The notes under the pieces are model-generated. The model was not told the origin of the DNA. It saw only the letters and a list, made by a program, of their open reading frames with translations, and made no database searches. Positions 4,206 to 12,316 of a stretch of DNA of 28,553 nucleotides are shown piece by piece (the stretch's first letter is position 1; the number at the start of each line of letters is the position of its first letter). The DNA comes from a virus, in IMG/VR virus record IMGVR_UViG_3300021375_000121, positions 1 through 28,553 of that record; one strand, written 5' to 3'. The position numbers and the translations under genes were made by a program.

Positions 4206-4213
4206 TATAAATA
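4206..4213 (+). promoter_or_regulatory. T4-type late promoter TATAAATA (gp25 unit)
   Basis: Exact TATAAATA ending 8 nt before the gp25 ATG. With T4 spacing (last A at -6) transcription would start at 4219, leaving a 3-nt leader without a Shine-Dalgarno. It probably drives gp25, gp6 and the 888-residue gene. Confidence 0.75.
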
Positions 4214-4221
4214 TTACCGTT

Positions 4222-4647
4222 ATGGCAAGATATGATTCAGCAATAGTTAGCAACTCAAAGCGTAATTCAAGAAAGTTTAGTGATATTGACCTAAACTTTA
4301 CAAGAAATACGGTTACAAGTGATGTGGTTGTTGTAGAAGATGTTGTAGCTGTAAAAAGGGCGGTAAAGAATTTAGTTCAAACAGGTTATTATGAACGACC
4401 ATTTAATCCTGAATTAGGTTGTGGTATTAGAGAATTGTTATTTGAAAACTTTACACCTATGACTAAAGTTTTCTTGCAAAAGAAAATTGAAGAAGTATTA
4501 AAAAATTTTGAACCTAGAATAGAATTAACTAGTGTTCAGGTAGATGACGACCAAGATGGTAATAGATTGGTAGTGGATATTTACTTTTATGTAATTGGAA
4601 CACCAGGTCCACAATCAGTATCAACATTCTTACAAAGGTTAAGATAA
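4222..4647 (+). CDS. gp25: baseplate wedge subunit gp25
   Basis: 141 residues, close to T4 gp25 (132). The gp25/lysozyme-like wedge signature is clear: V-x-x-A-V-K-N-L-V-Q-T near residue 50, then YYERPFNPELGCGIRELLFE and NFTP, followed by the two-strand C-terminus. gp25 sits at the inner baseplate next to gp6 and the sheath and primes sheath assembly; no lysozyme activity is expected despite the name. It is one nucleotide from gp6, matching the conserved 25-6 order in marine T4-like phages. Confidence 0.93.
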   Translation: MARYDSAIVSNSKRNSRKFSDIDLNFTRNTVTSDVVVVEDVVAVKRAVKNLVQTGYYERPFNPELGCGIRELLFENFTPMTKVFLQKKIEEVLKNFEPRIELTSVQVDDDQDGNRLVVDIYFYVIGTPGPQSVSTFLQRLR

Positions 4648-4648
4648 A

Positions 4649-6502
4649 ATGGCGACAAGTAAACTATCAGTATCAGAATTAGATTTTGATAATATTAAAG
4701 TTAATTTAAAAACATTTTTACAAAGTCAAACCGCATTTCAGGACTATGATTTTGAAGGTTCTGGTTTATCTGTTTTAATAGATGTCTTATCTTACAATAC
4801 ACACTATATGAGTTACCTTGCCAATATGGCAACTAACGAATTATATCTTGATAGTGCAGACATAAGAAATAATATTGTATCATTAGCAAAGATGTTAGGT
4901 TATACTCCTAATTCTCCAAGAGCACCAAGAGCTTCAGTAGATGTTGTTTTAAATAATGGAACAGGTACGTCTGTCACAATGTCAAAAGGTACAAACTTTA
5001 CAACAAACGTTGACGGAACATCATATCAATATATTAACAACGAAGATATAACAATTACACCTGCTAACGGTGTTTATACTTTTTCAAATGTAAATTTATA
5101 TGAGGGTACTTTAGTAAGATTTAAATATACAGTTGATAGTACAGACGTTGACCAAAAATTTATTATTCCAACAGAAAACGCAGATACATCAACTTTAAAA
5201 GTATCGGTGCAAAATTCATCTAATGATTCAACATTAACAAACTTTACATTAGCCGGTGGTTACACAGGTGTATCATCAACTTCAAAAGTTTTCTTTATAC
5301 AAGAAGGTAGAGACGGCAAATATGAAATTTATTTTGGTGATGGTGTTACCGGTTTTAAACTTCAAGATGGTAATGTAATTGTTTTAGAATACATTGTTAC
5401 CAATAAAACAAATTCAAACGGTGCAAACAAATTTACTTTAGAAGGTTCTATTGGTGGATTTACAGATGTTTCTATTACAACCAATTCAAGTTCACAAGGT
5501 GGTTCTGAATCAGAAGCGAATGATTCAATTAAATTTAATGCGCCTTTAAACTTTGCGGCTCAAGACAGAGCGGTAACTACAACAGACTATGAAACACTTG
5601 TAAAACAAATTTATCCAAATGCATTATCAGTTAGTTCTTGGGGTGGTGAAGATGATGAAACGCCAAGATATGGTATAGTGAAAATTGCAATTAAGGCAGC
5701 TTCAGGTTCTACTTTAACTGACCAAACAAAATTAGATATTGTAAATGGTTTAAAACCATACAATGTTGCTTCAGTCAAACCTGAAATTATTGACCCACAA
5801 ACAACTTCGGTTTTAATAACATCAAATGTAAAGTATGACGCCAAGTCAACAACAAAATCATCATCAACTTTAAAAACAGAAATAATTAATACAATTACAG
5901 ACTACAACACTTCTACACTTCAAAAGTTTGATAGTGTTTTTAGATTTTCTAAACTTTCAGGTCTAATAGACAATACAGACTCTAGTATATTATCAAATAT
6001 TACAACAATTAAAATTAGAAAAAACTTCACACCAACTTTAGGTAGTTCAGCTGCGTATAACATTTACTTTAGAAATTCATTATACAATCCACATTCTGGT
6101 CACAACTCAACAGGCGGTGGTATTTTAAGTTCAACAGGTTTTAAGGTAACAGGTAGTAATTTTGAAATGTTTTTAGATGAAGATGGTCTAGGTAATGTTA
6201 GACGATATTATCTAGTAAGTGGTGTTAAAACTTATGCAAACAACACGCAAGGTACAATTAATTATACAACAGGACAAGTCACACTTAACTCTTTAAACAT
6301 AGCTTCAATATCGAACATTAGAGGTTCTGCTTCTACATTAGTTGAGATAACGGTTCAACCAAATTCAAATGATGTTATACCGGTAAGAGACCAAATTGTA
6401 GAGATTGATGTATCAAATTCTTTAATTACAGTAGAAGAGGATACTTTTGTTGGTGGTTCTGCCGAAGCAGGCGTTGGCTATTCTTCCAGCTCAAGTTATT
6501 AA
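4649..6502 (+). CDS. gp6: baseplate wedge subunit gp6 (baseplate J-like)
   Basis: 617 residues, near T4 gp6 (660). The N-terminus (LDFDNIKVNLKTFLQSQTAF...YNTHYMSYLANMATNELYLDSA) is typical of gp6 of marine T4-like phages. The central region has the baseplate-J pattern: GRDGKYEIYFGDGVTGFKL, then NFAAQDRAVTTTDYETLVKQIYPNALSVSSWGGEDD. gp6 forms the continuous ring that holds the wedges together and links sheath contraction to baseplate opening. The C-terminus is Ser/Gly-rich. Confidence 0.93.
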   Translation: MATSKLSVSELDFDNIKVNLKTFLQSQTAFQDYDFEGSGLSVLIDVLSYNTHYMSYLANMATNELYLDSADIRNNIVSLAKMLGYTPNSPRAPRASVDVVLNNGTGTSVTMSKGTNFTTNVDGTSYQYINNEDITITPANGVYTFSNVNLYEGTLVRFKYTVDSTDVDQKFIIPTENADTSTLKVSVQNSSNDSTLTNFTLAGGYTGVSSTSKVFFIQEGRDGKYEIYFGDGVTGFKLQDGNVIVLEYIVTNKTNSNGANKFTLEGSIGGFTDVSITTNSSSQGGSESEANDSIKFNAPLNFAAQDRAVTTTDYETLVKQIYPNALSVSSWGGEDDETPRYGIVKIAIKAASGSTLTDQTKLDIVNGLKPYNVASVKPEIIDPQTTSVLITSNVKYDAKSTTKSSSTLKTEIINTITDYNTSTLQKFDSVFRFSKLSGLIDNTDSSILSNITTIKIRKNFTPTLGSSAAYNIYFRNSLYNPHSGHNSTGGGILSSTGFKVTGSNFEMFLDEDGLGNVRRYYLVSGVKTYANNTQGTINYTTGQVTLNSLNIASISNIRGSASTLVEITVQPNSNDVIPVRDQIVEIDVSNSLITVEEDTFVGGSAEAGVGYSSSSSY

Positions 6503-6508
6503 TGAATA

Positions 6509-9175
6509 ATGGCAAAGTTTAATGAAAAAATTTCAACAATACTTAACAGTCAACTACCAGAATTTATAGTTGCTGACCACCCAAAGTTTGCAGATTTTTT
6601 AAAATCTTATTATCAATTATTAGAATCTGCCGAATTACAAGTTAAAGATGTTCAAACAACTGTTGGTGTTTTAATTGAAACCGAAACAGGTCAAGAAAAT
6701 AATATCGTATTTAATGCTACTAGAATTGGTAGTGCTAAAACAGGCATTGATGAAGGCGATAAAATTCTATTAGAAGAAACTACTTACGGAAAATTTATCG
6801 TAGGTGAAACTATAAAAGGTTTAACTTCAGGTGCAGAGGCAAGTGTATTAAGTGAAGACTTAAATAGTAATAGACTTTTCATTTCGTCAAATGACAAATT
6901 TAAATCAGATGAAATAGTTGAAGGACAAATTTCTAAAGCTTCTGCTACAATAACTGGTTACAGACCTAATCCCGTAAATAACATTTCAGACCTAGTTAAT
7001 TTTAGAGACCCCGATAAAGCAATTGAATCATTCTTAAATAATTTTAGAAATGAATTTTTAGCAACACTACCTGAAGTATTAGATAATGAAGTAGATAAAA
7101 GAAATCTAATTAAAAACGTTAAGAATATGTACCGTGCTAAAGGTACGGCTGCTGGTCACGAATTATTTTTTAGATTGTTATTTAATGAACAATCAGAAAC
7201 AATTTATCCTAGAGAACAACTATTAAAAACTTCAGATGGTCAATATGACTCTTTAAAGATTTTAAGAATTATTGAAAAAGTTGGAAACACCGAAGGATTA
7301 ATTAGTAGAACAATTACAGGTAAAGATTCAAGAGCAACTGCTGTTATTGAAAACTTATCACGTTTTCAAATTGGTGATGAAACGGTTACAGAGTTAATTC
7401 TAAACCAAGATAGTGTTGTTGGTACTTTTCAAGTAGGTGAAGAAGTTTCTGGTACTGCTTCTGAAACAGATGACTATTTTATTAAGGCAGATATTACTGG
7501 TATTCCTGGAACAAAAACAATTACAAATGCAGGTTCATTATATAAAGAATCAGATAATGTAAGTGTGTCAGGTGGTGGATCCGGTGCATTATTTCAAATT
7601 TCAGATACAGGTGCAGGTAATGTTGATGAATTAATTATTGATACGCCAGGCTCAGGTTATTCTATTGGTGATGTAATTCGTTTTGATAACACAGGAACCT
7701 TTGGTGCAAATGCTTCAGGTTTTGTAAGTATTGTAAATGGTAGTTTAGTTGACCAAAATGGTTCTAAAGCTCCAGCAACTGGTAGTGAAGATAGAATAAT
7801 TTTAGAAGATGAAACTTGTGCTGGCGATTCATATCAAGGGAATGATATAGTTCAAGAAACACAAACAACTTCACCAGCAGTTCCAGGTTTTGCAAATTCG
7901 GCCGATACAACAATAGGTGAAATTACTAAAGTATTTTTATCGAATGGTGGTAATGGTTATAAAAACACACCTAAACTTTCATTTTATTATTTAGATGAAG
8001 ATGGAAATTCAATTACAACTTCAAATGGTACTGGTGCTATTATCAGAGCATTTGGTACTGATATAGGAAAAGTTAACGCATTAAGAACAGTAGAGTTTGG
8101 TAAGAGTTATGAAACAAGTCCAGCACCAACATTATCGTTTTTTAATAATGTATTGATAATTAACATTGTAGGTACATTTATTGATGGTGGCACAGTTACC
8201 TTTTCTGGTGGTGCAACAGGAACAATTGTTAATTTAGATAGTGCTAGAAATATTTTAAAATTAAAAAATGTTAATGGTTCTATTACAACAAATGAAACAA
8301 TAACATCAAACACATCTGGAACGGCAAAAGTATCAAAAATCAATTTAGCGTCTGCTACAGTAAACGTGGTTCCTATAATTGATACAGATGGTGAATTTCT
8401 TAATGAAGATGGTAAAGTTTCAGAAAGTACAATGAGAGTACAGGATAGTTTATACTATCAAGATTTTTCTTATGTTCTTAAAGTAGGACAATCTATTAAC
8501 TCTTGGAGAGATTCATTTAAAAAGACTATGCACACAGCAGGTTTTTATTTTACAGGTCAAGTAAACATACAAACAAGATTGAGTGCGAAGACAAAAACTC
8601 CAGTTATTGGTCCAGTTTCAGGTGTTGCAGAAACTCCATTCTTACAAGTTCTTAATACTTTATTTTCAAGTATATTTGGTAGAAGATTAGGAACAACAAG
8701 TGATGGTACTACATTAAGAGCAAATGCAAGATTAAAAGGTGCTATTGATTCAGACACAACTACAACTGAACATTTTACAGCTAATACTAGAGACTTGACT
8801 TTAAGGTCAGATACCAACCTAGATTATTTAAGTAGAGTTAGAAGAAATATTCCAGACGCAACTCAAACTTATAACGTTAGACAAGGTCACGCCTACGCAG
8901 GACCAAGATATTCATTCTTGAATAAAAACATTCAAACTGTCTTTAAGGGTGCTGGATTTACAGTTGAAGCTTTTAATGATATTAAAATTATTGGTACTAG
9001 AACAGGATTAGATGGTCAACCAGCAACTTTTATTGCAACTTCACATCCAGATGGTCAAAATTTAAAAACATATTTTACCATACCTAGTGAATTTGCTTCT
9101 AATAAGAACGACTTTTCTAACACAGTAACCAATTTCAGTTCAACAACAGCAACGTTTGATGATACAACACCATAA
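6509..9175 (+). CDS. large baseplate/virion structural protein (888 residues, marine T4-like)
   Basis: It follows gp6 by 6 nt in one transcript. The N-terminus (MAKFNEKISTILNSQLPEFI, then HPKFADFLKSYYQLLESAE) and the block near residues 195-240 (RNLIKNVKNMYRAKGTAAGH...ETIYPREQL) are hallmarks of a conserved structural protein that follows gp6 in cyanomyoviruses. Repeats of the 'GE-T-I-G-x-TSG-x-A-x-V' type occur near 96 and 556 and of the 'GxGY' type near 381 and 480. A helical segment at about 650-685 (SYVLKVGQSINSWRDSFKKT) may be an assembly contact. By position it could stand in for T4 gp7, but I see no direct similarity. Confidence 0.75.
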   Translation: MAKFNEKISTILNSQLPEFIVADHPKFADFLKSYYQLLESAELQVKDVQTTVGVLIETETGQENNIVFNATRIGSAKTGIDEGDKILLEETTYGKFIVGETIKGLTSGAEASVLSEDLNSNRLFISSNDKFKSDEIVEGQISKASATITGYRPNPVNNISDLVNFRDPDKAIESFLNNFRNEFLATLPEVLDNEVDKRNLIKNVKNMYRAKGTAAGHELFFRLLFNEQSETIYPREQLLKTSDGQYDSLKILRIIEKVGNTEGLISRTITGKDSRATAVIENLSRFQIGDETVTELILNQDSVVGTFQVGEEVSGTASETDDYFIKADITGIPGTKTITNAGSLYKESDNVSVSGGGSGALFQISDTGAGNVDELIIDTPGSGYSIGDVIRFDNTGTFGANASGFVSIVNGSLVDQNGSKAPATGSEDRIILEDETCAGDSYQGNDIVQETQTTSPAVPGFANSADTTIGEITKVFLSNGGNGYKNTPKLSFYYLDEDGNSITTSNGTGAIIRAFGTDIGKVNALRTVEFGKSYETSPAPTLSFFNNVLIINIVGTFIDGGTVTFSGGATGTIVNLDSARNILKLKNVNGSITTNETITSNTSGTAKVSKINLASATVNVVPIIDTDGEFLNEDGKVSESTMRVQDSLYYQDFSYVLKVGQSINSWRDSFKKTMHTAGFYFTGQVNIQTRLSAKTKTPVIGPVSGVAETPFLQVLNTLFSSIFGRRLGTTSDGTTLRANARLKGAIDSDTTTTEHFTANTRDLTLRSDTNLDYLSRVRRNIPDATQTYNVRQGHAYAGPRYSFLNKNIQTVFKGAGFTVEAFNDIKIIGTRTGLDGQPATFIATSHPDGQNLKTYFTIPSEFASNKNDFSNTVTNFSSTTATFDDTTP

Positions 9176-9181
9176 AATCAT

Positions 9182-9189
9182 TATAAATA
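9182..9189 (+). promoter_or_regulatory. T4-type late promoter TATAAATA
   Basis: Exact TATAAATA seven bases after the preceding stop and 15 bp before the next ATG, in the short gap between two structural genes. The leader would be about 9 nt with a weak GAGAG ribosome site. Confidence 0.75.
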
Positions 9190-9204
9190 GTAGAGAGAAT
9201 TAAT

Positions 9205-10803
9205 ATGGCAAAATTTACAATTAATACAGGTTCAAGTCCGAATGACGGTACAGGTGATAACTTACGTACCGGTGCAACTTATGTAAACAATAACTTTAAT
9301 GAGTTATATAGTGCAATAGGTAACGGAACCATTTTAACCCCATACATTGACTTTGCTGACGATACGTCATCAACGTTGAGAACGAATATTGGTAACCCTA
9401 TTACTATTGAGGGTGGTTTAGGTATTGATACTACTATTACAGGTGGTAAATTTCAAATTAAAGTTAATGCTTCAGTATTAACAGCAACAGCTTCTGCTAC
9501 ATTAACTAACAAAGCAATTTCATTAACTAATAATACTATTACAGGTAATTTCACAGAATTCAATACAGCATTGTCTGGAACAGACTTTGCTTCAACTGAC
9601 CAAGTACAGACAATAACTAATAAGTCTATGAGTGGTGCAGACAACACATTTACAAATATTCCTAATTCTGGTTTATCAAATAGTGGTATTACAGTTAGAG
9701 ATAATACATCTACAACAGATTTCGTACCACTCGGTGAAACTTTATCTATTTTAGGTACAGGTTCAGTATCAAGTTCGGTTACAGGTAACACGGTAACTCT
9801 AAACGTATCAAACTTATCTAACTCTGACTTATCAGGTAGTGCAGGTATCTCAAATGCTAATTTAGCAAATTCAAGTATAACACTTGGTAATAGTTCAGTA
9901 TCTTTAGGTCAAACATTATCATCAGCAGGAAATTTAAATTTAACTGGTACATCTTCATTATCGGGAACAGGTACCGTTGATACAACTGGTTCAGGTTCTA
10001 AAGTTAGAGGTAACTTTTCTAATCAGGCTTCATTCCCTACAGCAACAGACTATTCTGGTTTATTTGCTTTAGATGAAACTCAATTAAAACCTTTTGTTGC
10101 TACTCAATCAGGTTACATTAATATGTTAACAGAGAATGATTCAGTATCAAGACACGCTGACGTAACCATTACAGGTATTTCTAACGGCCACGTTTTAAAA
10201 TGGGTATCAGCAAATGGTCGTTTTGAACCATCAGCTGAATCAGGTGGCGGTTCATCTTTAACGGTTGCAGATGAGGGTGGCGATTTATCAACTGCCGCTA
10301 CTAAATTAGATTTCGTAGGTTCTGGTGTAACCGCTTCAGGAACAGGTGCAACAAAAACAATTACTATATCAGGTGGTGCAGGTGCATTAAACGATTTATC
10401 AGATGTAGTAAATAGTTCGCCAACAGCAGGTATGTCATTAGTTTATAATGGCACAAATTGGGTACAAGCAACAACACCAGTTTCACAATTACTAGTCACA
10501 GCAAATGGTTCAAGTGCATACTTATTTACAGGTGCAGGTTTCCCTTCAACTTCAGGTGACAATCCAGCATTACACTTGAAAAAAGGTCAAACTTACTATT
10601 TTATTAATAACTCTGGTGGTTCACACCCATTCAGAATACAATCAACAACAGGAACCGGTGGTACTGCTTATAATACAGGAGTTACCAATAATGCAGGTGC
10701 TTCAGGAGCAATCATATTTCACGTATCTATGGATACTCCAGCAACTCTTTATTACCAATGTACAGCACACGGCGGTATGAACGGAACAATTAACATAACA
10801 TAG
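9205..10803 (+). CDS. tail fibre-like structural protein with C-terminal cupredoxin-like domain
   Basis: 532 residues. The N-terminus (FTINTGSSPNDGTGDNLRTG, then ATYVNNNFNELYSAIG) is a typical attachment segment of marine phage fibre-like proteins. The middle (about 60-420) is Ser/Thr/Gly/Asn-rich with repeating beta strands, as in trimeric fibres. The last ~105 residues change character: LHLKKGQTYYFINNSGG-SHPF, then a beta stretch and YYQCTAHGGMNG. This is a plastocyanin/cupredoxin-like fold with a full set of possible type 1 copper ligands, H474, C519, H522 and M525. The C-x2-H-x2-M spacing is tighter than in plastocyanin (C-x2-H-x4-M). It has its own late promoter. Confidence 0.78.
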   Translation: MAKFTINTGSSPNDGTGDNLRTGATYVNNNFNELYSAIGNGTILTPYIDFADDTSSTLRTNIGNPITIEGGLGIDTTITGGKFQIKVNASVLTATASATLTNKAISLTNNTITGNFTEFNTALSGTDFASTDQVQTITNKSMSGADNTFTNIPNSGLSNSGITVRDNTSTTDFVPLGETLSILGTGSVSSSVTGNTVTLNVSNLSNSDLSGSAGISNANLANSSITLGNSSVSLGQTLSSAGNLNLTGTSSLSGTGTVDTTGSGSKVRGNFSNQASFPTATDYSGLFALDETQLKPFVATQSGYINMLTENDSVSRHADVTITGISNGHVLKWVSANGRFEPSAESGGGSSLTVADEGGDLSTAATKLDFVGSGVTASGTGATKTITISGGAGALNDLSDVVNSSPTAGMSLVYNGTNWVQATTPVSQLLVTANGSSAYLFTGAGFPSTSGDNPALHLKKGQTYYFINNSGGSHPFRIQSTTGTGGTAYNTGVTNNAGASGAIIFHVSMDTPATLYYQCTAHGGMNGTINIT

Positions 10804-10813
10804 TGAGAAGTCT

Positions 10814-10821
10814 TATAAATA
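10814..10821 (+). promoter_or_regulatory. T4-type late promoter TATAAATA (gp8 unit)
   Basis: Exact TATAAATA in the 37-bp gap before gp8, with a proper AAGGAAG ribosome site downstream. It probably drives gp8 and the following tightly spaced genes as far as the epimerase and the 165-residue protein. Confidence 0.78.
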
Positions 10822-10840
10822 TTGATTAAGGAAGAAACAA

Positions 10841-12301
10841 ATGCCAGCAATTATAACAAATAAATTTAGAATTCACAACTCCGAACAGTTTTCAGAGTCT
10901 TTCTCCGAAGCTGCAGGAAATACGTATTATCTAGGTATTGGTAGACCAACACCATTCAACACTGCTACGAGAGCAGATGGTAGAACAGATAATCAAGGTA
11001 CAGACGTAATACCTTTAACACCGTCTGATAACAATAATATCGAGTCTCTTACTTATGATGACTTATTAGCAGTTAAAAAAATAACTTCAACAGATGTTGC
11101 TTTCGTAGCACCTAGAAGAAACTGGACAACTGGCACAACTTACGATATTTACAGACACGACTATGGTGATAGAATTACCGGTACAACAAACCAACAATCA
11201 GCTAATAGTGGGGTTTTCAATTTATATGACGCAAACTTTTATGTGTTAAACTCGGCAAGAAATGTTTACAAATGTTTAGATAACAATAATAATGTAGCTT
11301 CAACAGTAGAACCTACAGGTACAAATACATCAATTATTCTATCAACTGCTGATGGTTACAGATGGAAATATATGTACACACTTTCTGCTTCTGAACAATC
11401 AAATTTCTTATCAACAGACTTTATGGCAGTTTCAACTAATTCTTCGGTATCAGGTAATGCTGTTGATGGTTCAATTGACATTGTTTCAATTAAAACACCA
11501 GGTTCTGGTGGTGCAGATGGCACACATACAGGTATCGCAATCAAAGGCGATGGTACTGGTGGTGTTGTTTCGGTAACTGTGACTTCAGGTGCTGTGACAG
11601 CCGTGACTGTGACAAGTGCAGGTTCAGGATATACTTTTGCTACAATTTCAAATGCACAAATCATAGCTGCAGGTGCAACTAATCTTGTTGGTGCAGAATT
11701 AGATGTAATCATTCCACCAAAAGGCGGACACGGATTTAATGCAGTACACGAATTAGGTGCTTTCTTTGTTATGACAAACGTAAGTTTAGAAGGAACAGAA
11801 TCAGCAAATACTGGTGATGTTACCGTTGCTAATGACTTTAGACGTGTATGTTTAATTAGAGACCCAAAATCAGGTGGTTCAGCTGCAACAGAAACAACAT
11901 TAAGAGCAACTAAAGCTGTTCAGTTAACAGGTACTTCAGGTACTTTTGCAGTAGATGAAAAAATTTCACAAGCTTCAACTGGTGCAGTTGGTAAAGTAGT
12001 AGAATGGGATACAATTAACTCTATATTATACTATGTACAAACAAAATATAATGATGAAGGCGTTGACGCAAATGGAAATCAAACAGCATTTAGTGGTGTC
12101 AATGTAATCACAGCAACAAGTGGTGCGACAGGTACTCCAGTTTCTACAAGTGGTACAGTTAACAACGTTGTTATTGCTGGTGGATATTCAGTACCAGAAA
12201 TTGACCACGATAGTGGTGATGTCTTGTACGTAGAAAACAGAGCGCCAATAACAAGAGCTGCCGACCAGACAGAAAATATTAAATTGATAATTGAGTTTTA
12301 A
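10841..12301 (+). CDS. gp8: baseplate wedge subunit gp8
   Basis: 486 residues against 334 in T4. The N-terminal third has the gp8 signature: NKFRIHNSEQFSESFSE, YYLGIGRPTPF, FVAPRRNWTTGTTYDIYRHDYG, LYDANFYVLNSARNVYKCLD and DGYRWKYMYTLSASEQSNFL. The extra length is an insertion at about 205-420 carrying a 'V-T-S-A-G-S-G-Y-T' repeat (near 261) and a 'F-A-V-D-E-K-I-S-x-A-S-T-G-A-V-G-K-V' repeat (near 368), both also seen in neighbouring baseplate proteins. gp8 dimers sit on the outer face of the baseplate wedge. The C-terminus (ENRAPITRAADQTENIKLIIEF) is the usual gp8 ending. Confidence 0.9.
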   Translation: MPAIITNKFRIHNSEQFSESFSEAAGNTYYLGIGRPTPFNTATRADGRTDNQGTDVIPLTPSDNNNIESLTYDDLLAVKKITSTDVAFVAPRRNWTTGTTYDIYRHDYGDRITGTTNQQSANSGVFNLYDANFYVLNSARNVYKCLDNNNNVASTVEPTGTNTSIILSTADGYRWKYMYTLSASEQSNFLSTDFMAVSTNSSVSGNAVDGSIDIVSIKTPGSGGADGTHTGIAIKGDGTGGVVSVTVTSGAVTAVTVTSAGSGYTFATISNAQIIAAGATNLVGAELDVIIPPKGGHGFNAVHELGAFFVMTNVSLEGTESANTGDVTVANDFRRVCLIRDPKSGGSAATETTLRATKAVQLTGTSGTFAVDEKISQASTGAVGKVVEWDTINSILYYVQTKYNDEGVDANGNQTAFSGVNVITATSGATGTPVSTSGTVNNVVIAGGYSVPEIDHDSGDVLYVENRAPITRAADQTENIKLIIEF

Positions 12302-12316
12302 GGGGAATAAAAGACT

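Noticed and set aside
11352-11712. Long open frames antisense to, or in another frame of, gp8 and other Ser/Thr/Gly-rich structural genes
   Set aside because: Repeated Ser/Thr/Gly codons keep other frames free of stops; none has a ribosome site or a sensible protein sequence.
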